Positions 45,060 through 55,375 of a stretch of 64,000 nucleotides of DNA are shown here, one piece after another. Each line of letters opens with the position of its first letter. The first letter of the stretch is position 1. The position numbers and the translations under genes were made by a program. Source of the DNA: Heterobilharzia americana. Lineage: Eukaryota > Platyhelminthes > Trematoda > Strigeidida > Schistosomatidae. Under the pieces are notes generated by a model. The model saw nothing but the letters and a program-made list of their open reading frames with translations, made no database searches and was not told the DNA's origin. The stretch is from NCBI GenBank assembly GCA_944470555.2, contig OX104130.1, positions 57,197,491 through 57,261,490 of the forward strand, given 5' to 3'.

Positions 45060-46497
45060 TTTCCTCAGCTAATAAACTTGGTGTTCTCATCTTCAAAACC
45101 AAACAATAACTTTGACTGCCCACTGTATGCATATCGACGCAAATAAACGTTGAACAATTGCACCATCAAAGTCCTGACACATCCCAAAATGTGAACTGAT
45201 CTCCCTCAGTACAGAGTTAGGTGATGTGAGTTCTCCACCTCGATATTTGATTGGTATGTGCGCCTTCAATTCACTTACACTCAAGCTTGGCGTGAATCGA
45301 CGGGTGTTTGATTATCTGAGTTACAGTTGCTATCCCCAGCTTGTTGAATAAGAATCCAAATGCATATTCACAGTACCTCTCTTTGGCATTAAAGTCACTC
45401 GCCACTGCAGTTATAGACATTTGGCGTTTCCTAGTAGGTTCAACACCTTTCAGCAAAACTCATATCTTTTGAACTGCGAAAATTAACAGCGTACACAGAG
45501 TTTACAAATACACACCGAAGTGGGTCATAATCCTTTTCAGTTCCAACACAAACACGGTTGAACAGAGTGCGGATGACTGACAACTTGGTTACATTTGCAT
45601 ATTACACTTCCTTATCTCCAATTCAACGCTATCCGTATGATAGCAAGCTCATAGGAACTGCGTATCAAAGGTGACTTCTCTCAGTCTCCCTTTTTCCTTA
45701 CTGAGATTACAGTTCCGCTTCAAATCTTGGTTGATCAAGTTGTACACTCTACTGTCATCACAATTCAGTAGAAGCAACAGGACAATTTCGCCTCCAGACT
45801 TCTTACCACATTCCACTTCTTCACACTATGCTAACAGTTGGTACTTTCAGGTTCCCTACTCTCCGGTCGACTTAACTGGTATAAAAACCTAGGGGAATAC
45901 GCCCTGCAGTAAACCTAACACTGCTCGAATACTACAATAAACACATCGTAAAATTGCATCAAGGCAACAATGTCGGCGGGAGAACGGCCTGTTATTAGCG
46001 AACAATCTGAGACAGTCTAAATTGAGAACAAATATGATAAACTCAACGAGGAACAGAGGCAAGTCGTAACCCTGATAGCCGCGTTAAATTCACTGACAAT
46101 TTATGTTTACTCTGAAGTGCTTTCTTTAGAACAAGGTCACGAATATCATGTAGAGTATGGTTGCATCTACATGGAAGAAAGAAGCATAAAGTTAGAAAGC
46201 ATGCTCACCCTGAAGGTGAGTGTGTAACCTGGGTGAAGTAAATTACAAGGGTAAGAGGGAAATTGATGAAAGTATTTAAGATTGAGAATTTGATGGAGGG
46301 TGAATGCGACTTGGGTATTGTGATTGATTCGCAACAGAAGTATTCCGTCACTGATTCCTAACACCTCAAGGACATCAGTAGTGCAGTCGCCAATTTCTAC
46401 ACGGCTGTAACAGTCAATGACTTTATGAACTGCTAACATAGCTTGTCTTGATCACCTACAACATTTTTTCAACTGATTTAGCTCCAACCAACATTCC
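45060..46497 (-). repeat. Repeat X, right (uninterrupted) copy
   Basis: Reverse-complement partner of 30121-31462 plus 34696-34775. The interval 45126-46497 is identical to the left copy as far as I can read, and 45060-45125 is similar but diverged. It retains the empty A2 target site at 45156-45170. Repeat X follows family B-like sequence in both places, so X may be the distal part of a larger composite unit. No gene is assigned to the frames within it. Confidence 0.9.
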
Positions 46498-46544
46498 TTG
46501 TAGTTTGTGACACATGCTCCAAACCAAGTGAGCCAATCAAGATT

Positions 46545-46860
46545 TACAGCGGCAGCCTAGTATGCTGAGCATTTGAAAGGTATTCAGATGTACCGCCGGT
46601 ACCGTGCATGAATTTTTAACGAGCCCTTCGTCTGCGAACTGAGATTTCGTCAGCAACCAAGCTGAAGCAACTTCCCAGGTAGGTTAAGTGATCAATGCAT
46701 TATACCACTTCCTTACCTATTCGTAAACTCGGAGTAGTTTCAGACTAGCCTTGAAGCATCGTCTTACATTTGCCAGTAGTGTAGAACTAGTCAAATACAC
46801 GAAGATTTTCGTTAAATGTGTACAGAATATTTTGCATTTTGTCTGAGTTGACTAAGGTTC
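46545..46860 (-). mobile_element. Family B LINE fragment, RT thumb, older copy
   Basis: The - strand reads the region around VYLTSSTLLANVRRCFKASL, VRKWYN and LTYLGS-like sequence, then ANEISVRRRAR-like sequence. This repeats a part of the RT thumb already present at 46971-47280, so it is a second copy lying tandem to B5. Confidence 0.55.
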
Positions 46861-47249
46861 ACAACGTTGTCAGTTTCCTTCCCTTCTTGCATAGTACTCT
46901 TCGCCTGATCTCGATATTGCTCTCATGGTGAATTCATCACAGGCGAGCAATCATACGAAGACACCTATGATCAAAACCCTGCAAATTCTTCATGTCGTCT
47001 TCTTTTAACAGCCGTCTCAGCAGTACACCAGGATAAAACAGTGTAATTGTCCTTTGATAGAGTCGAATATCTCGCCAGTTGGTGACGCAAATTGACAAAT
47101 GTTAAACCGACCTTCTGTATCCGAGCTGAGATTTCATTACCAACCAGTCCGTTCGTGCTGATAAAACTCTGCAGATAAATTGTGGTCAATCACTTCATTC
47201 CCTTATCACTAGGCTGGAAGTCTTTGCAGACCAGCCCTGGAGCATCATC

Positions 47250-47534
47250 TTACATTTGACAGGTGAGAACAAACCGCATGCCAAACACACTCAGATTTCT
47301 GCTTAACAGGTCCACAAGACCCTGTATTTTGTCAGCGTTTTCACCTAGTAGGACAATATCGTCTGCATATTTCAAGTCAGCCAGATGATTTCCAGGGAAT
47401 AGGTCAGTCCCTGTGAAGTCAAACGTACATAGGGGTACGCCCATTACTACATTAGTGACGAAATCAAATGGGAACGGTGACAGTGGGCATCCCTGGAGGA
47501 CACCGCTGATTGTTGCCAGCTTACTTGATAACAC
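47250..47534 (-). pseudogene. Family B RT palm fragment (motifs B and C)
   Basis: Encodes SGVLQGCPLSPFPFDFVTNV (motif B, QGCPLSP) and LADLKYADDIVLLGENADKI with the catalytic YADD box intact, then NLSVFGMRFVL. It is the 3' half of the B5 polymerase. A stop or frameshift separates it from the upstream RT part around motif A, which falls near 47600-47680 (the VFLDLNATFDSVDCEVLWQ region on the - strand). Confidence 0.8.
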
Positions 47535-47956
47535 TCCATAAGCCTTAAAACGGCTGCTTCAGTTCGAGTAGAGAGCTTTGTTTAGTTTTATATACTTGCT
47601 CGGTACTCCCTTCACAGTTAGGCGCTGCCACAACACCTCACAGTCGACTGAGTCAAATGTTGCATTGAGGTCAAGAAATATGGTAAGGGTCGGCCACTGG
47701 TCGTTAGGTATCCCTTGTTCAGAAATCTGTCGTGGGGTACAGATCTGATCGATGCACTAGGTCTGCCTGAAACTTCAGGTAGCAAACAGTCAGGTCCTGC
47801 TGCTTTGCATTGCTCCAGGTTCGATACAACTTTATCAACTTCAAGGAGAGTTGGAGGACCGTCATCTACGTCCAGTTCAGGTTCAGGCTGGATGTTGGGC
47901 AAATGAGGCATCGCTGAGAGACAGTTCAACTGTGCTTCAAAGTATTCTCCCCAACG

Positions 47957-48439
47957 TTACAGCCGCCTGTCCTGAGAGGCGATTGGCGTTCCATCCTTTT
48001 TGATGATGGTTTCACTCACCATCGTCTTCTTCCTTCCGGTATCCCTAATAAGTCTAAATAGTTGTTGAATGTTACCCATCGCTGACGCCTTCTCCATCTC
48101 TCTCGCTTTCGCCATCCACCACTGCTTGCGATCATTGCGAAGACTCTTGGTCAACTTACGCCTAAGTAGCTTTCGCTCTTCATTGTGGTCAGACCTAACT
48201 GGAATCAGTCTTCTTGCATGAATCAGTTTGGATGACATCGTGGAAACCAAATGATGTTTGCTAACCTTCGCGTGTAGGTCAACCACTGCCTTTACCGCTG
48301 TTTCTACAGTAGACTTTATATCAAGCCACATTTCCTCAGAATATGCATTGCTGTCATGTTTAGATAGATCCTTGACTAACTCTTTCCTAAATGCAGACTT
48401 GACGTTTTTATCTTCCAATCGACCATAAACAGGTTTCAC
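47957..48439 (-). pseudogene. Family B middle domain fragment
   Basis: 160 residues, Lys/Arg-rich and probably helical, with EERKLLRRKLTKSLRNDRKQ then WWMAKAREMEKAS and LFRLIRDTGRKK. This matches the linker between endonuclease and RT of schistosome SR2-like elements. It ends at a stop just before the WGEYFEAQL block that leads into the RT. Confidence 0.75.
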
Positions 48440-48676
48440 TGCCGCTTTTTTCCTGCGACCAGGAAGGTTCAGACATACGGGAGCCTATTTTAGCACCTGA
48501 TCGGAGTCTAAACGTACTCTAGAAAGAGCGGTAGTCTTCCGCCGATGGCTTATAGCAATATGATCTATTTGTGTCCATCGTTGGTTTGAAGTCGGCGGAC
48601 GCTAAGTAAGACAGTATCTCTCCTTATGCTCAAAGTTAGTGCTGCCCAGGAACAAGTGATTTTCGGGACCGAATTG

Positions 48677-49390
48677 CTACAAAAGACCACTGTTGTCGAT
48701 TCGTTGGCATGGGATTCCGTAAATACCCCCAATATGCCTTCCCGATTGACTAAGCTTCCCTACTTGAGCGTTAAAGTCACCTGCAATTATGACCACATCT
48801 GAATATTTTGCTTTCTGTAGCGAAGTTGACAGTTTCTCATAGAATTCATCCTTTGTAGCATCCGAACTGCGGTTAGTGACTGCGTAGGCGGAAATTGCGA
48901 ATACCCATCGCCTAGTCTCGTGATCCCTCTTAGTCCTTACAGATCCATTTAGTCGAAAGGTATATAGACGGCTGTTTACCGGAATCCAGTCGGGGAGCGC
49001 ACTTTCTGCTCTACGACTCAATGCTATGCCTACACCAGTGAGTCCACGAAAGCTAGCCATCGTACCTCCGGATCCTCTTAAAGTGAACTTTGAAGATTCA
49101 CTACTATGATTAGGTGAAATCAGTTTAATAACGACACTCTGGTCCTGTATGCACGTTTCTGAGATACAGTATACATCCATGGCTAGAGATTCTAGAGTTT
49201 TGGCCAACAATGCTTGCTGTCCGATTTGGCATGAAGTTCGGACGTTGGAAGCTCCTACATGAAAACGATGGTAGGGTTTTAGAAAACTAGAAATGATGTA
49301 TCGATGGCTTTGATCGTTGACAATGGTTGCGGAGTTAGAGATTGGGTAGGGGATAGGAGGTTTAATATTAGTATAAGGAGATGAAGGCAA
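48677..49390 (-). pseudogene. Family B endonuclease domain, truncated by stop
   Basis: 237 residues. ASNVRTSCQIGQQA starts at 47, the Glu of CISETCIQD is at 78, and AGDFNAQVGKL is at 203-213 with the Asp and Asn of the nuclease active site. The frame stops after IDNSGLL, before the conserved SDH motif. The downstream sequence continues the same domain with further stops (LGSTNFEHKERY, QRWTQIDHIAIS), so this is a broken copy and not a complete protein. Confidence 0.8.
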
Positions 49391-49559
49391 AGGAGGAGAT
49401 AGAGTTGAAGAGAATAAGTCATGTGTGATTGGATTTGGTGTACTACTGGAAACGTGCGGGCGGTCGACACTTCACGGCTGCTCACACCGTGGAAGGTACC
49501 TGAAGGAGAAAAAGATTTATTTGACTGTAGAGCTCATGGGACATCGCACACTGCCTTTT

Positions 49560-50120
49560 GGTTTTTTGCTTTTAAATCCGACTATGAATCCCTGTTGCAA
49601 GCATTGGCATTCCTTAAGGCGTTACTACAAGTCAACAAGATACCTTCTTGAGAGTATATTAGCCCATGTGAAGTAAGACCTACGGTTAGATCTATTGATA
49701 CATCTATAACGAAATTAAATAGGAACATTGACAGTGAACACCCCTGGCGGACCCGACTGGTCGTCATCAATTCGGACGATAACTCTCCATAAACTCTTAC
49801 ATGGTTGCGTGAGTCCCAGTAGAGAGCTTCGATTAGCGTGACAAATGCTCGGTACTACCTTCAGAGACAGATAGTGCCAAAACATTTCACGGTCGACAGA
49901 GTTCACTTTCAGCATGCTGTTAAATACGATAGATGTAAAACACGTGCCAAACATTTAGAATTTTACTCATGGATTTCAGAAGGCCCTATATATTTTCAGT
50001 GTCTCCACTCACTGAGACTATCATCTGTTGCTTCAGGTTGTCCAGTTAGGTTCCAGACGAAACCCACTCAGGAAGTGCTAACAGCGATATGATTTGTCTC
50101 CATTTATTTTCAGTTTGACA
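49560..50120 (-). mobile_element. Family B LINE fragment next to the B5 5' end
   Basis: The - strand frames hold NSVDREMFWHYLSLKVVPS (motif A end and following helix, 49715-49954) and SRVRQGCSLSMFLFNFVIDV (motif B, 49582-49770). They are preceded near 50060-50120 by endonuclease remnants (a WRQIDHIA-like stretch). Endonuclease end and motif A lie much closer than in complete copies, implying an internal deletion like that in B3. Confidence 0.65.
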
Positions 50121-50390
50121 TCGGTGACTTTTGCTCCTGCTGCTTGAATCAGTTATTTATACACTATGTGCATGTGTCGATTCCAAACAATCTAGCTCCT
50201 AAAATCTGCAGAACACAGTAATGTAATTATGAGAGACACTGCAGCGACTTATGCCCTTTGAGAATGTAGCTAACGATCATGCAGATCAATGAATCTATGC
50301 ATCCGACAAACCAGATTCACGTGTGAAAGTTTTTTTTATACAACTGCCAAGATTATTATAAACCATTCACAGCTATATTGTTGCATCTCT

Positions 50391-50630
50391 CATAGTGGAG
50401 CTACGCCTCATTGGTTTGAGGAGATGACTACCAACCAGCGGGTCACGGGTTTGAACATCACTCTGACTACCGAGTTTTGGGGAGTCAGGTTGTAACAATA
50501 GCCCCCAGCAAAAGGTGTGGCTCATTGCCTACTACACGAACGTGCACAAGTTTTCTAAATGCGTTCCGATTTTTTTCCGAATCTTTAATTATATGAAACC
50601 ACCAGCCCCTTAATAAGATCATACTTATGA
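50391..50630 (+). mobile_element. tRNA-derived SINE, copy 2
   Basis: A-box-like CCTCATTGGTTTGAGG and B-box-like GGTTTGAACATC at about 50447, then the shared body (GTGTGGCTCATTGCCTACTA, ACGAACGTGCACAAG) and a tail CACCAGCCCCTTAATAAG. Same family as 38640 and 55176. Confidence 0.75.
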
Positions 50631-50837
50631 GGGCGAAATTACACAAAACGTAAGCAAGCGTAGTATGATTCAAACTTGTAAGTTTGTGACCGGAATTCTC
50701 ACTTTTAAGCTAGTGAACCGTGAACTCCATTGATTTACCGGCATACAAACAACTTTTTGAACAAATAAATACCTTTATCAGAGTGATTATCTGAGATAGC
50801 TATTGGTTTGGCATACTTGTACTATTCATGCTAAGTG

Positions 50838-51230
50838 GTGATTGAAGGTGAAATGAAAATTTGGGCCGCAGCAGGACCCCAACTAAGCAGCCTCTGGGTT
50901 ACCGGCCGAGTGCTCTGCCAAATTGGATACTAAACCCAATCGCTGATCAGACCTTAGTTTCACTTTAATCACCAAAGGTTTTGCCCAGCTGCCATGTGAA
51001 TCTGTTATACGTAACTTCCCGTTAATCGTAATCACAATGGTTGCCCAACCACCTTACTTATCATGGATTCACATGGCACCTGGGTTAAACCCTTGGTGTT
51101 TGAAGTGAAATTAAGATCTGGCCAGCAGTCGGGTCTGGTAGCTCAGTTGGCAGAGTATCAGGCCGGTAACCAGGAGGCTGCTGGTTCGAATCCTTCCGTG
51201 ACCCATATATTCGTTTCACCTTTAATCATC
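50838..51230. repeat. Foldback element with a tRNA-like block in each arm
   Basis: The outer ends are inverted (GGTGATTGAAGGTGAAAT at 50838, complement of TTTCACCTTTAATCATC ending 51230). The tRNA-like blocks are inverted (50888-50937 versus 51131-51180, sharing TTGGCAGAG and GGCCGGTAACC). The inner segments are inverted too (TTTCACTTTAATCACC and GCCATGTGAATC at 50960-51003, versus GATTCACATGGC and GTGTTTGAAGTGAAATTAAG). Both arms are about 195 bp and similar but not identical, around a centre near 51034. Confidence 0.85.
51131..51204 (+). other. tRNA-like sequence (SINE head), not a functional tRNA
   Basis: It has a near-perfect A box (TAGCTCAGTTGG) and B box (GGTTCGAATCC). The D arm (GCTC/GAGT) pairs. 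The acceptor stem has five good pairs and two mismatches, the anticodon stem has a mismatch, and position 33 is C rather than T, so the anticodon is uncertain (GGT-like). It probably acted as a pol III promoter for a repeat. The partner block in the opposite arm (50888-50937) is more decayed. Confidence 0.7.
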
Positions 51231-52539
51231 ATCTAGTTATCAGCTATGAGACGGTCACAGACCATCGCTCATAATGTGTAGAAACTCGGTCAATTTGTTT
51301 CCGTCAGTATTTAAAATGAAACAATTACGTTGATTTCCATCCGGAAAAAAAATTGTGCACATACTTTGGTCTTACAAAGAGTCACTGATGGCTTTAATAT
51401 CAATATCTAAGTCGTCAAGTCTCATTTCGAATGTCTCAGGGACATGAGTTTCTCCCTGAGTTCCTGATGGTTTGAAGAAAGCATAAGACCTAAGTACAAG
51501 AATCCTTATCCGTTAACCCCAAACATCTACCACTACACGAGACGTTTTGTATATTGTCACACAGCTTATCGGTTACATTCTACAACCCATGAACATCTAG
51601 AAGAACAAAGCTACAATGGTTACCATCCAGCAACCGATTCTCGTGAATAACGAATTTCAACTAATTATCTATGTACCTCGAGAGAAAATTCAAATTAATC
51701 TTCTCTGGTATGCGTTTCAGCGAAATCAGAAATACATGGGTAATCAAAAGAACGGTAGTCTGCACCAATCCTTGTGACGTATATTCGTCCGTTTGTCAAT
51801 TCTCTTCTGAAAGTTTATGAAGTCAGAGCTTCCACCAAATGCTAAAATAGGATTTCTACGGCGTCAATGACTTTGCGAAAGTCAGCAGCCATCAAACGGA
51901 CAATGTGGATTACGATTTGCATACTTCCGTTATGTCATCGTAAACTTCGCCAACTATAGAACACGCACGCGATTCAAAAAGTCATCATAAAATCACCTTT
52001 ACCCCTTTTATGAGTAAAATGCTATGCACTGAATTCTCTTAACTAATTTCTATATGGCGGTCTACAAATAAATAAAGTCAAATCGCCATGACCTTAAATT
52101 CCCGAAATCATTCATGCAAACTAACCTCAAAACGAGTGATATCCCTCTTGATAACACCATTTTGGAAGTGCTACGTAGTAACTGAAAGTAAAGAATAGAA
52201 CAACCTGTTACTCAAGTAATGATGAAAATGAGCAGGAACAAATTGTATATTTGGATAAAGGATACCAAAGCTTAATCCAATCAAGTGCAAAGCTGATGAA
52301 TGTGGTCAGTCACTTAGATTAGACACAAATATCAAAGTAGAACTTGATACAGAAGTGCATCGGTTCAATTTGCCAAACTTCACATTAGCAAACAGAAAAA
52401 GTAATATTAGGGCAGACTAATGCGTGTGAGGAGATGAAGCAAATAGACGAAGGTCAACATAATGTTAAAGACCTTGAAGATACCAAAGAATGTATAGATA
52501 AGTACCATTTTGACCGATTTCCAACAGTGTCACTAATTC
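51231..52539. other. Non-coding stretch, nothing recognised
   Basis: No open frame of note, no repeat recognised from elsewhere in the window. Confidence 0.5.
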
Positions 52540-53430
52540 TTTTCAGCCATTGATTCTTATCATCCCAGGGCCCGACCCAGCTAATCTACGCCCGACTACA
52601 TGGCTCAGACTAACAATCGGAGGCTTCATAGACCGGTACCATGTCACAGTTTGGTCCCCCTGAGCCTTATTCCAACTCAATCCTACTTCAGCTAACATTA
52701 CATCTCGAAGTGGGCGGTGGGTCAGCATTCGCAATTCATGTCCAAGCCACTTCACTAACATGCAATCACCTCACAACCTCATCAACTGATGTCGCTTTAT
52801 TTCCCAATCCCCTACACCTAACCTTACAATTTCTCAAACGGTAGTTACATCATACGTGAGCAATGCAAGCACGGTCATCTGTATTCGAGAACCTGTATTC
52901 TCTTGATATCTATTTTCAGTGGTCATAACTCACAGCCGTATAGTGGGAGAGTGCCCAATGCAGCGCAATATACTCCTCATTTAATAGGTAGTCAGATATC
53001 TGGCCGGCGCCAGACATGCTGCAACCTGGTGAATATCACATGAGTCCTTCGTATCCAAGCTGAGATTTCGTTAGCAAATACCCCGTTCAGGTTAAAGTAA
53101 CTCCTCGGGTAGGTGAAGTTGTCGACGCATTCAACCACTTTCTTACCTGTCCCTGAACTGAGTAGTTTTAGACCAGTCCGCAAGTATCATCTTACATTTG
53201 ACAGGTGCAAAATGCATGCCAAAAATATATTCCGATTTTTGCTTAAAGCATTCAGAATGCTCTGTGTACTGCTAGTCCTCGCACAACGCGCCTATGTCGT
53301 CCGCCTCAACCAGGTGACCTGCTGGGAGTAAGTCAATCGCCGAGAAGTCAGAGGTACTAGTCACATCCACTATTATATTCATAGCAATGTTGAATAAGAA
53401 TGATAGTAGTGAGAATTCTTGGTGGAAACC
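52540..53430 (-). mobile_element. Family B LINE fragment, 3' half
   Basis: On the - strand, RT palm remnants (about 53430-53200, including a Y-TSDFSAID-like stretch) are followed by KKVVECVDNFTYPRSYFNLN (thumb, 52992-53183). Next is VKWLGHELRMLTHRPLRDVM with LAEVGLSWNK (tail, 52543-52761) and a WGP-type end. It is frameshifted and internally deleted between thumb and tail. Confidence 0.75.
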
Positions 53431-53618
53431 ACATTATTTCTTAATACACATAATGAAAACAAGTGCCTTTGGGTTGTGGTGCTATTTTTTGAACAAGACT
53501 GAAGTTTACAAACTCACCCTCTTAAATAACCATATATTTAGATGTCCGGACAGTATCAGAAACTAAACATATGATACAGTATTATTTCAGTAATGCAAAA
53601 ATTCCCATTTAGACATTT

Positions 53619-53842
53619 AGTAAAACAAAAAATGTGAGCGAAGAAATATTTCTTTTCAATTAGTTCCTCATCAATGGCTCTACACTAATATAGCATTTTC
53701 AAACGTAGAATTACATACCATAACATAACTCTTACCACTAGATTGGTATGTAATTCTACGTTTGAAAATGCTATAGTGTAGAGCCATTGATGAGGAACTA
53801 GTTGAAAAGAAATATTTCTTCGCTCACATTGTTTATTTTACA
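53619..53842. repeat. Near-perfect palindrome, about 100-bp arms
   Basis: The left arm begins AATGTGAGCGAAGAAATATT at 53631 and runs to ATTACATACCA near 53722. The right arm is its reverse complement from about 53745 (TGGTATGTAATTCTACG) to CGCTCACATT at 53830. The loop is about 22 bases (TAACATAACTC…). Only a few mismatches are visible (TTAGTT versus CTAGTT, a TAATATA versus TATA difference). No protein. The form is that of a foldback or hairpin MITE, or a snap-back copy. Confidence 0.9.
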
Positions 53843-54444
53843 ATATTATTTGTTTGGTGGTGCCAGGCAGTGTGATCTTCATGGCAATCTTTATCTTTTT
53901 TGCTAACAAGCTCTAAAAAAATATAACACGTCATGGGCCCAGCGGCTAGCCATCACTAACCAAATAACATCAAGATGAACTTAAAGACAATATCAATTGT
54001 TTTACAACTTACAAAATATCGTCTTTTGATAAATAAAAAAACGTTTTACAACGCACTTTTATAAATCGGCAAGTATGTTCCGATTAAGATGGACGGTAAC
54101 ACAAATTTAGGTTGATGTTTTTAACTGATCAATAAACAACTGAAATGCACCCTTTTGTAGTTCGCTGAAGCAGTTGCAATTAAAAGACCGATCTATGTAT
54201 TCAGAAAGATACTATTTAAGTCTTGCTTTACCTTGGTGACCTCAATCTCCGATATTTGTAACTGCAAACTTTCATGACCCTCTGTTTTTTCCCTTTATTT
54301 TTCGATCTTTTTCAAAACCTACTCCCATTAAGTTCTGTTCATCTTCTTACACAATATAGCGGAAATCTGTGAACCTTTTATTACGCTTACCTAACAATGT
54401 GCCATTTCTACCAATTCTAGAATAACACTGTCCACAACCCCCTT

Positions 54445-54446
<2 letters not shown>
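53843..54446. other. Non-coding stretch, nothing recognised
   Basis: AT-rich with no recognised gene, leading to the (AT)n repeat at 54447. Confidence 0.5.

Positions 54447-54490
<44 letters not shown>
54447..54490. repeat. (AT)22 microsatellite
   Basis: Uninterrupted AT dinucleotide run of 44 bases, just downstream of the 3' end of the Penelope-like coding region. Confidence 0.97.
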
Positions 54491-54492
<2 letters not shown>

Positions 54493-54550
54493 TTCCTCTA
54501 GAATATTCATTCCAACACTATAAACACAACTTTTCAGCAGTCACCCTTGG

Positions 54551-55069
54551 TCAACCTACATCTGTATTACCGTCCATCTCAACCGGTTTGTGAAAGTACG
54601 TTGTATAACATGTTTTCTTACCAAGGACATAATATTCTATAGGTTGAGACGAATCTACGAAATACATCCAAGCTAATTCAGCTGCTACTGTTCTTCTTGC
54701 TTCACATTCAAACAAAGATTTAATTGCCACTGTTACCCTCCGCCCAAACAGATCAGTTTTTAATATTGTCTCTCCCCCCCCCACCCTGTGATTGTGTGCA
54801 ACTACATGCATAGGTATAGTCGAACTTTCTTCTAGATTCCTTATTTTATTAGGATTTACTAATACTAATTTAGCGTTTTTGTGCTGGGATTCTGGTTGAC
54901 AACTTTGACGTATGTATTGGACCTTGTAATCATTGCAAGGGATTCGGTAAATCAAACTGTTTTGCCAAACTGGATGAACAGGATCTTTTAACCTACAAAG
55001 CTTGTTTCTAAATGGGTTTGTAAGTTTGAATGATAACCTAATCCCAACCCTACTGAAAATTCTTCGCAA
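54551..55069 (-). pseudogene. Penelope-like GIY-YIG endonuclease fragment
   Basis: 172 residues. CRLKDPVHPV and LIYRIPCNDYKVQYIRQSCQ form the entry to the GIY-YIG domain (the YIG is YIR here). NPNKIRNLEESSTIPMHVVA and HNHRV (His-rich helix), ILKTDLFGRRVTVAIKSLFE (the conserved Glu in SLFE) and the WMYF tail complete it. This is the longest clean part of the element. In active elements it nicks target DNA. Loss of Gly in YIG and the broken upstream RT suggest no function now. Confidence 0.8.
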
Positions 55070-55175
55070 CGCTTCTGATGCACCTTCTTTTTAAGGTAAC
55101 ATGGTAGAGGTTATGAATTCTTTCTCCACCCTGTCACAATTGTTACTACCACCATTATTACCAATAGTAGTACTG

Positions 55176-55375
55176 TTGTGGAGCTGTGGCTCATTGGCTT
55201 ACGGAGATGACTATCAACCATTGGGTCACAGGTTCGAGACCCACCCCACATACCGAGGTTTGGGCAGCAAGATAATATCATTAGCCGTCACACAATAGGT
55301 GTGGCTCATTGCCTACTGCACGAACCTGCACAAGGTTGCTGAGTGCATTTCGCTTAACACCTGTTACTACTACTG
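55176..55375 (+). mobile_element. tRNA-derived SINE, copy 3, inside the Penelope-like element
   Basis: This is the clearest copy of the family: A-box-like TGGCTCATTGGCTTACGG, B-box GGTTCGAGACC (about 55230), then GTGTGGCTCATTGCCTACTG and ACGAACCTGCACAAGG. It separates the RT part of the Penelope-like element (upstream on the - strand) from its GIY-YIG part, so it inserted into it or into its remnant. Confidence 0.8.

Larger units (their letters stand above)
46861..49500 (-). mobile_element. Family B (SR2-like) LINE copy B5, best-preserved family B copy
   Basis: On the - strand it starts with a 5' UTR (about 49500-49391, sharing CTCTACAGTCA and CCCGCACG blocks with the 6-kb copy). Next come the endonuclease (48677-49390), middle region (47957-48439), RT entry (47618-47929, CKAAGPDCLLPE), motifs B and C (47250-47534), and thumb and tail (46971-47189). 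The 3' tail is lost at about 46861. Only a handful of stops and frameshifts separate the blocks, so it is younger than the copies at 6 kb and 35 kb. Confidence 0.85.

Noticed and set aside
51131..51204. A functional tRNA gene
   Set aside because: Promoter boxes are good, but acceptor and anticodon stems have mismatches, position 33 is C, and the block is one arm of a foldback repeat.
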